From contig JAFGEH010000194.1 of assembly GCA_016931665.1 (NCBI GenBank), positions 1 to 5,733 of the forward strand: DNA of 5,733 nucleotides. Direction: 5' to 3'. Positions 1 through 5,733 of this stretch are shown piece after piece. This stretch comes from Candidatus Cloacimonadota bacterium. Lineage in GTDB: Bacteria > Cloacimonadota > Cloacimonadia > Cloacimonadales > TCS61. The notes beneath the pieces are model-generated. The model did no database searches. It saw nothing but the letters and a program-made list of their open reading frames with translations, and was not told where the DNA came from. Every line of letters begins with the position of its first letter. The first letter of the stretch is position 1. Made by a program: the position numbers and the translations under genes.

Positions 1-651
1 ATAGGGCTATCTGCTTTTTCCCGTCAATCAGCCGGCAGCCTGCTGGTGATAGTAGCTAATAATACCCTGGCCGCCTATGGTGGGAATCTGGCTATTGCTG
101 TTTTCGGCGTGATCAACCGGTTGATGAGGTTCACCCTGATGCCGGTATTCGGTATAGCCCAGGGTTTCCAACCGGTAGTCGGTTACAATTATGGCGCTGG
201 ATCTTATGCCAATATCATCAAGGCAGTCCGTAGGGGAATCTTGTATGCCTCCCTGGTTTCCGTGGCAGGTTTTCTTCTGTTCATGCTGCTACCGGGAACC
301 CTGATGAGTATTTTCAGCGATGAACCCGAATTGATACATCAGGGGAAAATAGCCCTGAGACTAATGTCCCTGGCTCTGCCATTGGTAGGATATCAGGTAC
401 TCGGAGCCACCATTTTCCTTTCCATCGGCAAAGCCCTGCCCTCCTTCCTCCTGACCATGAGCAGGCAATTCCTCTTCCTGATTCCGCTCATTCTGTTTCT
501 GCCCCGTTATCTCGGCATCAGGGGGGTCTGGATAGCTTTTCCTCTATCGGATATATTGTCTTTTCTCATCACTTTGATCTTCGTAATCAGGATCCTGGCA
601 GAATTTAAATTAGAGATTAAAAGGAGAGAAAATGAGATATCTGCTACTTAG
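1..651 (+). CDS. MATE family efflux transporter, C-terminal half (5' end outside window)
   Basis: The reading frame is open from the first base, so the gene is cut by the window edge; 216 residues are visible. An internal GTG at 46 could be read as a start, but the frame upstream of it (…FSRQSAGSLLVIVANN) continues typical MATE sequence, so I treat the gene as partial. MATE proteins usually have about 450 residues and 12 membrane helices in two six-helix bundles; what remains matches the second bundle. About six hydrophobic segments are visible. The motif GIAQGFQPVVGYNYGAG (residues 51-67 of the visible part) is characteristic of the family's C-terminal lobe. Such proteins sit in the cytoplasmic membrane and export cationic drugs or metabolites in exchange for Na+ or H+. 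The substrate cannot be told from this half. The short charged tail (KRRENE) is probably cytoplasmic. The last 20 bases overlap the next gene in another frame, which suggests translational coupling. The family call is firm. Confidence 0.93.
   Translation: MGLSAFSRQSAGSLLVIVANNTLAAYGGNLAIAVFGVINRLMRFTLMPVFGIAQGFQPVVGYNYGAGSYANIIKAVRRGILYASLVSVAGFLLFMLLPGTLMSIFSDEPELIHQGKIALRLMSLALPLVGYQVLGATIFLSIGKALPSFLLTMSRQFLFLIPLILFLPRYLGIRGVWIAFPLSDILSFLITLIFVIRILAEFKLEIKRRENEISAT
621..626 (+). promoter_or_regulatory. Shine-Dalgarno site for the TPR lipoprotein gene
   Basis: AAGGAG lies five bases before the ATG at 632. It sits inside the last codons of the MATE gene. Its strength and position fix the lipoprotein start, whose product begins directly with a signal peptide. 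Ribosomes finishing the MATE gene at 651 would be close enough to reinitiate. Confidence 0.8.
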
Positions 652-1567
652 CTCCCTGGTTTTTTTCCTGCTTTTAGCCTGCGGGCAGTCCAAACAGGAT
701 GTGATTTATTATGATTTTGATGATCAATGGGATTACTATGACCCTGTTAAAACCGAGCAGCATTTTCGGATTTTACTTGAGTCATCCGAACAGGCTTCCG
801 ATCCGGATTACCGAGCTCAGTTACTCACCCAGATTGCCAGAGCCCAGGGTTTACAGGGAAATTTTACCGCTGCCCGGGCATCGCTGGAACAGGCCGAAAC
901 GCTGATCGCTGACAATCGGAGTACGGCCCGTATCAGATACTGGCTGGAATCAGGCCGGCTGCTTAGCAGTTCTGGAGATCCCGAGCAATCCCATGATTTT
1001 TTCCGTCAAGCCTACCAGCTGTCTGCCAGGCTGGGTAACGATTACTACGCCATCGATGCCGCACATATGCTGGGGATCGTCAGCCCGGCGGAAGAACAGC
1101 TGACCTGGGGATTAACTGCTCTGAGAACTGCCGAATCCAGTGAGGACCAGCGGGCACGCCTCTGGCTGGGCGCTTTGTATAATAACATCGGCTGGACATA
1201 TCATGACGCCGGAGAATTCCAGGAAGCCCTGGAGCTGTTTCAGAAGGCTCTGAACTGGAGGATTGAGAGACAGGATGCTTATAGTATCAGGATAGCTAAA
1301 TGGAGCGTGGCCCGGGCCTACCGTTCCCTGGGAGAAATGGAGAAAGCCCTCACCCTGCAATTGGAACTGGAACAGGAAATTCAATCACAGCAACTCCCGG
1401 AAGATGGTTATGTAGCAGAAGAGCTGGGAGAAATATATCTGGCCATAAATGACATCGACAGAGCAAAATTATATTTCAGAAAGGCTTATGAGCTCCAGAG
1501 CCAGGATGCCTGGATAAGAGAAAATGAACCTCTCCGGCTGGAAAGACTGCAGCAGCTGAGTGACTGA
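632..1567 (+). CDS. TPR-repeat lipoprotein
   Basis: The 311-residue product starts with a lipoprotein signal peptide: Arg2, a hydrophobic stretch at 4-15, and a lipobox L14-L15-A16-C17, so Cys17 would be lipidated after signal peptidase II cleavage. The next residue is Gly, not Asp; under the enterobacterial Lol rule that would favour the outer membrane, if this cell has one. Residues 24-38 form an unusual acidic, tyrosine-rich stretch. The rest is helical repeats of tetratricopeptide type. The clearest unit is at 175-210 (NNIGWTYHDAGEFQEALELF), followed by units near 216-250 and 257-292. More diverged repeats lie near 59-92 and 98-131, with a degenerate one between 135 and 170. No catalytic domain is visible. 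TPR lipoproteins usually act as envelope scaffolds or assembly factors, but the partner is unknown. The gene overlaps the MATE gene by 20 bases. Fold and localisation are well supported; the specific role is not. Confidence 0.87.
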   Translation: MRYLLLSSLVFFLLLACGQSKQDVIYYDFDDQWDYYDPVKTEQHFRILLESSEQASDPDYRAQLLTQIARAQGLQGNFTAARASLEQAETLIADNRSTARIRYWLESGRLLSSSGDPEQSHDFFRQAYQLSARLGNDYYAIDAAHMLGIVSPAEEQLTWGLTALRTAESSEDQRARLWLGALYNNIGWTYHDAGEFQEALELFQKALNWRIERQDAYSIRIAKWSVARAYRSLGEMEKALTLQLELEQEIQSQQLPEDGYVAEELGEIYLAINDIDRAKLYFRKAYELQSQDAWIRENEPLRLERLQQLSD

Positions 1568-1643
1568 ATTTCTACTTGACTGTTCAGGCTGCCAGATAAA
1601 TCTACTTATATGCTGTCTCAATTAAACAAACAGGGGTTCGGAA
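1568..1643. other. Intergenic gap, only sizeable non-coding stretch
   Basis: These 76 bases separate the lipoprotein stop from the RodZ-like start. They hold a TTGACT at 1576-1581 that resembles a -35 box, but no good -10 lies at the right distance. A 7-base direct repeat, TCTACTT, occurs at 1571-1577 and 1601-1607, 30 bases apart. A weak CTGAA/TTCAG inverted repeat (1564-1568 and 1583-1587) is not followed by a T-run, so I see no terminator. An internal promoter for the RodZ-like and radical SAM genes is possible but unproven. Confidence 0.5.
1632..1636 (+). promoter_or_regulatory. Probable Shine-Dalgarno site for the RodZ-like gene
   Basis: AGGGG lies seven bases before the ATG at 1644, a normal spacing. 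It supports this start, as does the product beginning right at the helix-turn-helix domain, as is usual in RodZ-type proteins. Confidence 0.6.
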
Positions 1644-2243
1644 ATGGATAAGAAGATAGGTGAATATCTGCGGGATATCAGAGTTGAACAGGATTTGACT
1701 CTGGAAGACATATCTGAAGCTACGAAAATTAAAGTCCGTATCCTGAAAGACATTGAAGCCAATAATTTCGACAATTTCGGGGGGAGAGGTTATGCCAAAG
1801 CCCTGATCCTGAGTTATGCCCGTTATCTACAGGCGGACATTGAAACTGTTTTAAGCATGCTGGATACCTGTTTTGCAACGATAAAAGTTAAGTATTACCG
1901 AAATGGGGAGATCCAGCCCCGCAAATACATGATATCCACCAGTGTTTTCTCTCTGATACTGCTGATATTGCTCATTGCCGCTATTAGTTATTTTTCAGTA
2001 AGGTTGTATAAAGAAGGAAAACTGCATTTCCCGTTCCGGATCTTTTCACCACGCAGCAACACGGAAGAGCCGGTCGATTCCAGCCAGGCTGTCACCCCTC
2101 AACTCCCTGCCCCGCGGGAAGAGATCACTCCCCTGCTGCCTGAACAGACTTTGAACCTGGAAGCTCTTCATGATACGATCAATTATACCCATAAGCTGCT
2201 TTTTAAAGATAAGGACAGCCCTTTCAATCTGGGAAATAAATAG
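1644..2243 (+). CDS. RodZ-like protein: N-terminal helix-turn-helix plus one membrane segment
   Basis: The 199-residue product has an N-terminal HTH_25/RodZ-type domain at about 4-70, with the family pattern IGEYLRDIRVEQDLTLEDIS, then I-K-x(4)-LKDIEANNF, then GY…YARYL (49-62). A basic linker leads to a single membrane helix at about 96-120, and a short proline-rich outer tail follows (about 121-199). This is the RodZ plan: a cytoplasmic domain that in studied proteins binds the actin homologue MreB through aromatic residues of its last helix, a membrane anchor, and an outer part. Here the outer part is only about 77 residues and I see no DUF4115 beta domain, so the protein is shorter than classical RodZ (roughly 300 residues or more). 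It could be a minimal RodZ or a membrane-tethered regulator of the same superfamily, so I give no gene symbol. The stop (TAG, 2241-2243) is nine bases before the radical SAM gene, indicating an operon. Domain call is firm; the cell-shape role is inference. Confidence 0.8.
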   Translation: MDKKIGEYLRDIRVEQDLTLEDISEATKIKVRILKDIEANNFDNFGGRGYAKALILSYARYLQADIETVLSMLDTCFATIKVKYYRNGEIQPRKYMISTSVFSLILLILLIAAISYFSVRLYKEGKLHFPFRIFSPRSNTEEPVDSSQAVTPQLPAPREEITPLLPEQTLNLEALHDTINYTHKLLFKDKDSPFNLGNK

Positions 2244-2247
2244 AAGC

Positions 2248-2252
2248 AGAGG
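2248..2252 (+). promoter_or_regulatory. Unusually placed ribosome-binding sequence before the radical SAM gene
   Basis: AGAGG directly abuts the ATG at 2253 with no spacer, too close for normal pairing. A weaker GAAG at 2243-2246 has better spacing (six bases) and overlaps the upstream stop. The start is still well supported, because the protein begins with the family's usual N-terminus (…LLSAVLKPSRYI). Initiation may depend on coupling to the upstream gene. Confidence 0.4.
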
Positions 2253-4724
2253 ATGAAATACCGGCCCGTTCAGTTTGAGCATCTCCTTTCTGCCGTTTTG
2301 AAACCTTCCCGTTATATCAATCTGGAGATCAACAGCTGTCATCAGCTACCTGCCGCTCATCTGGTGAATTTCTGCCTGGTTTATCCCGATGTTTACGAAG
2401 TCGGTTTTTCTCATCTCGGCCTGAAAATCCTCTATTCCATCATTAACAGACTCGAATTCGCCACTGCTGACCGGGCATACACCCCCTGGCCGGATTTCGG
2501 TGACCTGCTGCTGAACAAGAAATTACCTCTGTTCGGACTGGAAAGCAGGATGGCCTGCCTGGATTTCGATGTGGTTGGCTTTACTTTGCAGACCGAACTT
2601 ACTTATACCAATATCCTTTACACGCTGGAACTGGCTCAGATACCCCCACTCAGCCGGGAACGCAACAATACTCATCCCCTGATCCTGGCGGGGGGACCGG
2701 GAGCAGTAAATCCTCTCCCCCTGGCTGAATACTGCGATGCCTTTCTGATCGGTGACGGAGAAGAAGCCATAATTGAGATTGCCCACGCCCTCAGGGAAAC
2801 AAAACATCAGGGCAGGCAGGAACGACTGGAAGCTCTGTCTGAGATAGCCGGAATCTATATTCCCGTAATTCACGGAGTGCCACCGGACAGAAAGATTAAA
2901 GCTCGGAAATTTATAGCTGTGGATGATAAAAAATACTGGCATTCACCGCAGCTTGTTCCCTGGACAGAACCTACCCATTATCGCTTCGTATCTGAAATCA
3001 TGCGCGGTTGCAGCAGAGGCTGTCGTTTCTGCCAGGCCGGTTATTTCTACAGGCCGGTCCGGGAAAAAGAACCGCATACAATTCTGGAGAATCTTCTGCA
3101 GGAGGTGCGGGGTCAGGGTTGGAATGAAGCAGCCCTTTCTTCACTTTCTTCCAGCGATTATTCCTGCATCCATTGGCTGTTGCAGGAACTGGCGGCAATA
3201 CTTCCTGAAATGAATACTACCCTCTCGCTACCCTCGCTGCGGGTGGATAGCCTGGATCACGAGATTACATCCCTGCTCAATACACTTGGTCAGACAGGGC
3301 TGACAATTGCCCCGGAAGCTGGCACCCAGAGATTGCGGGACATAATCAATAAAAATCTCACCGAACAGGACATCCTTTCGGGAGTGCAAACTGCTCTGGC
3401 CAACGGCTGGAAACTGATCAAGCTGTATTTCATGATCGGACTGCCCCTGGAACAAGAGGCAGATATTGCCGGAATAATCGTTCTGATCGAAAAGATCATG
3501 GAAGTAACCGGCCGCAGGATCAGGTTGAATGTAACCATTTCTCCTTTTGTACCGAAAGCTCATACCCCTTTTCAGTGGTGTGGCATGAACAGCCGGGAAG
3601 AGCTGCAGCAGAAAGCTCAGAGAATCAGAAATGCCTTTCTGCGTTATAAATTTGTGAAGATCAATTATCACAACCCTGAATCATCCCAACTGGAATGTCT
3701 GCTGGGACGAGGAGACAGCCGGGCCGGTCTTTTATTGCATAAAGCCTATCAACTGGGCGCCCGGTATGACGGCTGGCTGGAATACTCGAACCCGGAGATC
3801 TGGCAGCAGGCAATGGCAGAAACAAGTTTTAACCTGAATGATCACCTGGCTCCCCTGCCCATCTCAGCCCACCTGCCCTGGGATAATATCGATCTGGGCA
3901 TCAGCGGTCCCTTTCTGGCAGCAGAATGGCAGAAGGCACAGGACATGGCAGTTACACCAGATTGCCGGCAGGGAGATTGCAGTGGTTGCGGAGTCTGCCG
4001 GCCGAAAGTAAAGCCTGTTATGCAAAAGCCCCTGCCAATTTCAGTTCTTACTGCAGATAAAGAAGGCGAACCTGGTTCAGGATCCGTATTTTATTACCGG
4101 GTATTTTTTGGCAAATCAGGATTAATAAGATTCGTAGCTCATCTGGACCTGATCCGCATGACCCAGAACTTTTTGAGAGCAGCCGGTCTGCCTCTGGCCT
4201 ACAGCAAAGGCTTCAACCGTCATCCCAGATTGAATTTCTGCCCCCCCCTGGCAGTAGGAGTAGAAGGTGAGATGGAGTATTTTGATATTGGCCTGCAGCA
4301 ACCCCTGGTGCTCGAAGAACTATCCGCCCGTTTAAGATCAACGATGGCATCTCCCCTCACTCTGCAGAAAGTGATCGCTCTATCCGGCAAAAACCAGCTT
4401 TCCATGGATTATTATCCTCTGGAAGAATATGCGATCCGGGCCGAAGGTGAATTAGACTCCCGACTAAGAGACGGCATCAGGAAATTTCAACAGGCAGCCA
4501 GCTGGAAATTTGCCCGAGTTCGCAAAGGGCACGAACAGGTAACTGACCTTAAGCAGGTAGTAGTAAACATCGAATGGCAGAAGGAAGAATTAAGAATTGT
4601 CAAATACCGGACCGGCGCTTCCCTGTTCGATTTTCTCGCCGCTACCTGTGATATCTCCAGAGAAGAAGCAGGATATCTCAGCCTGGTCAGAAAGGGCTTC
4701 CTGAAAGCTCATTCTTCCAGATAA
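2253..4724 (+). CDS. TIGR03960-type radical SAM protein fused to a DUF2344/TIGR03936 domain
   Basis: The 823-residue product has three parts. Residues about 38-210 form a B12-binding-like N-terminal domain; D46-V-Y48-E-V-G51 sits where cobalamin proteins have DxHxxG, with Tyr in place of the ligand His. The radical SAM core spans about 243-470, with the 4Fe-4S motif C253-SRG-C257-RF-C260 and family blocks SLSSSDYS (297-304), APEAGTQRLRDIINKNLT (353-370) and KLYFMIGLP (390-398). A second cysteine cluster follows, C571-x4-C576-x2-C579-x2-C582, likely to bind a metal. Residues about 613-815 are the DUF2344/TIGR03936 domain, with RFVAHLDL (626-633) and SKGFNRHPRL (651-660). The two units occur in other bacteria as adjacent genes or as a fusion; here they are fused and all key residues are present. 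The reaction and substrate are unknown. The neighbourhood usual in clostridia (RNase G, rplU/rpmA) is not seen here. The gene follows the RodZ-like gene by nine bases, in the same frame. Family call is firm; use of cobalamin is doubtful. Confidence 0.93.
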   Translation: MKYRPVQFEHLLSAVLKPSRYINLEINSCHQLPAAHLVNFCLVYPDVYEVGFSHLGLKILYSIINRLEFATADRAYTPWPDFGDLLLNKKLPLFGLESRMACLDFDVVGFTLQTELTYTNILYTLELAQIPPLSRERNNTHPLILAGGPGAVNPLPLAEYCDAFLIGDGEEAIIEIAHALRETKHQGRQERLEALSEIAGIYIPVIHGVPPDRKIKARKFIAVDDKKYWHSPQLVPWTEPTHYRFVSEIMRGCSRGCRFCQAGYFYRPVREKEPHTILENLLQEVRGQGWNEAALSSLSSSDYSCIHWLLQELAAILPEMNTTLSLPSLRVDSLDHEITSLLNTLGQTGLTIAPEAGTQRLRDIINKNLTEQDILSGVQTALANGWKLIKLYFMIGLPLEQEADIAGIIVLIEKIMEVTGRRIRLNVTISPFVPKAHTPFQWCGMNSREELQQKAQRIRNAFLRYKFVKINYHNPESSQLECLLGRGDSRAGLLLHKAYQLGARYDGWLEYSNPEIWQQAMAETSFNLNDHLAPLPISAHLPWDNIDLGISGPFLAAEWQKAQDMAVTPDCRQGDCSGCGVCRPKVKPVMQKPLPISVLTADKEGEPGSGSVFYYRVFFGKSGLIRFVAHLDLIRMTQNFLRAAGLPLAYSKGFNRHPRLNFCPPLAVGVEGEMEYFDIGLQQPLVLEELSARLRSTMASPLTLQKVIALSGKNQLSMDYYPLEEYAIRAEGELDSRLRDGIRKFQQAASWKFARVRKGHEQVTDLKQVVVNIEWQKEELRIVKYRTGASLFDFLAATCDISREEAGYLSLVRKGFLKAHSSR

Positions 4725-5725
4725 GAAATAAGCTCGCGGATAATTTCCCCGGTAATACCCCAGATAACTTCATTATTTACCCGGTACACATAAACAGGAC
4801 GCTGATCTCCGCCCCAGCTGGTCCAGTATTTCCTGGGTAGGCCCAGCTGCCTGGCCGGTAACAGCTCAACTTTTTTCCCTTTTTTATCTGTGTAAGAAGG
4901 TTGGAACTCCATTCTCAGGCGGTACACTTCCGGCGGGTGTTCAAGGAAGAAGTTGACCGGGACCAGGATGAGTTCTTCCACTTCCCTCTGATCCGGAGTC
5001 AGTTCAGACAGAGATTGAAGGTGCAACCGACCTACGAAGGCATCGATCATATGATACGCAGGATTGAGGAGCGGGGGCAGCTTTCCTCCCAGCTCGATCA
5101 GTCTGGTGGGCAAGCCCAGCTCTTCACTGGTCTCACGCAGGGCGGTAGCAGCGATATTGGCATCCAGACGGGGATCCACCTCGCCTCCGGGAAAGCATAT
5201 TTCTCCCCCCTGCCGGATAGTTACCGCTCTTTTTTCCAACAGCAGGTGCTGCTCCCCGTCCGCTTCCACGAAAGGAACCAGAACAACTGAATGACGGAAT
5301 TCCTTTTCTCGCATAATACCAGGTTTATCTGAAATCCGGCGGATAATCTTTTCGTAAGCGCTTTCCGGGATAGACATATTACTTTTATACAAAATTGCAT
5401 TCCCGGATTTTCCTACCGATTGAATCAGATCAAGCCGTGCAAGTGTGTACAATATCTTCCGGGCCAACCGGGGATTCACTGATAAATAACGGGCCAGATA
5501 ACTGCTGCTGCAAGGTTCGGGAAAATTCCTTCCGATCAGGTTTAACAGGTCTGTTTTAGATTGAACCGTTATCGATTGCCTTACTTCCAGGAGGCGCCTG
5601 TCGTCAATGCTGATCCCTTTTCGCCTCCAGCTACCGCGGCCGTCTTCCTTTCTGATTTCCTCCCCGCTGATCTGAAGTAACTCCAGAGACAGGTGCGGAT
5701 GATCAAGCCAGGGAATGATGTGCAC
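4709..5725 (-). CDS. Winged-helix-like N-terminal region fused to a CoA-pyrophosphatase-type Nudix hydrolase
   Basis: The C-terminal part (about 141-338) is a Nudix hydrolase of the NudL/NUDT7 CoA-pyrophosphatase type. It shows LLLEKRAVTIRQGGEICFPGG (161-181, with the family's Arg-rich lead-in before FPGG), the Nudix helix R197-E198-TS-E201-E202-LGL with its metal-binding glutamates, and the closing EVIWGITGEIIREL block (319-332). Such enzymes cleave CoA or its derivatives to 3',5'-ADP and phosphopantetheine; substrate here is inferred. About 140 residues precede it. They contain SWRRKG (32-37), DRRLLEV (42-48) and a winged-helix-like stretch at about 57-113 (SSSYLARYLSVNPRLARKIL…VGKSGNAILY). 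E. coli NudL, at about 190 residues, lacks this. The start is uncertain: GTG at 5725 has a GGAG only three bases upstream, but the frame stays open to the window edge, so the true start may lie beyond. The gene is convergent with the radical SAM gene and overlaps it by 16 bases. Confidence 0.85.
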   Translation of the reverse strand: MHIIPWLDHPHLSLELLQISGEEIRKEDGRGSWRRKGISIDDRRLLEVRQSITVQSKTDLLNLIGRNFPEPCSSSYLARYLSVNPRLARKILYTLARLDLIQSVGKSGNAILYKSNMSIPESAYEKIIRRISDKPGIMREKEFRHSVVLVPFVEADGEQHLLLEKRAVTIRQGGEICFPGGEVDPRLDANIAATALRETSEELGLPTRLIELGGKLPPLLNPAYHMIDAFVGRLHLQSLSELTPDQREVEELILVPVNFFLEHPPEVYRLRMEFQPSYTDKKGKKVELLPARQLGLPRKYWTSWGGDQRPVYVYRVNNEVIWGITGEIIRELISYLEE

Positions 5726-5733
5726 CAGCTCCG

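Noticed and set aside
46..651. GTG at 46 as the true start of a short MATE-like protein
   Set aside because: The frame is open upstream to base 1 and continues MATE-like sequence. No ribosome-binding site precedes the GTG, and a half-length MATE would be unusual.
1112..1384. Minus-strand open frame of 90 codons inside the TPR lipoprotein gene
   Set aside because: It is antisense to the clear TPR repeats, and its protein looks like low-complexity by-product sequence with no family resemblance.
1576..1604. TTGACT (1576-1581) as the -35 box of a promoter for the RodZ-like gene
   Set aside because: At 17-base spacing the -10 position reads AATCTA, which matches the consensus at only two positions. 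Better AT-rich hexamers (such as TATATG at 1607-1612) are too far away. It is mentioned under the gap but not called as a promoter.
1571..1607. Direct repeat TCTACTT at 1571-1577 and 1601-1607 as a paired operator
   Set aside because: Seven bases repeated once in AT-rich non-coding DNA can arise by chance. No inverted symmetry or third copy supports a regulator site.
3228..3671. Minus-strand open frame of 147 codons inside the radical SAM gene
   Set aside because: It lies entirely antisense to the conserved radical SAM core, shows no recognisable domain and has no convincing start signal. It is a shadow of the coding strand, as are the other antisense and overlapping open frames.
4711..4729. 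Possible bidirectional terminator hairpin at the convergent junction
   Set aside because: The best stem is five A/T-dominated pairs (TTCTT/AAGAA) with a six-base loop and no following T-run, too weak for an intrinsic terminator.

Overview
The window is densely coded and looks like bacterial chromosome. Four genes run left to right and a fifth converges on them from the right edge. Base composition is roughly balanced. The lipoprotein signal, the RodZ-like membrane protein and the multidomain radical SAM protein fit an anaerobic bacterium, and I lean towards one with two membranes. The style resembles candidate phyla such as Cloacimonadota, or deltaproteobacterial, spirochaete or clostridial lineages. 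No marker here fixes the phylum, so this placement is weak.

Layout. Positions 1-651 hold the C-terminal half of a MATE-family multidrug/metabolite exporter whose start lies outside the window. It overlaps by 20 bases a 311-residue TPR lipoprotein (632-1567). A 76-base gap follows, the only sizeable non-coding stretch. Then comes a 199-residue RodZ-like protein with an N-terminal helix-turn-helix and one membrane segment (1644-2243). Nine bases after its stop, in the same reading frame, starts an 823-residue fusion of a TIGR03960-type radical SAM protein with a DUF2344/TIGR03936 domain (2253-4724). On the minus strand, a protein with an N-terminal winged-helix-like region and a C-terminal CoA-pyrophosphatase-type Nudix domain (4709-5725) overlaps the end of the radical SAM gene by 16 bases.

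How the genes fit together. The MATE and lipoprotein genes are probably translationally coupled. The RodZ-like and radical SAM genes probably form a second transcription unit, or continue the first. A cell-shape-type protein beside TIGR03960/DUF2344 recalls clostridial genomes, where that pair often sits near mre/rodA/minD and RNase G genes. The radical SAM reaction is unknown. The Nudix gene is separately transcribed.

I see no tRNA, rRNA, CRISPR array, insertion sequence or convincing intrinsic terminator. The features most worth a second look are the winged-helix/Nudix fusion and the radical SAM fusion with its altered cobalamin-type motif and extra cysteine cluster.
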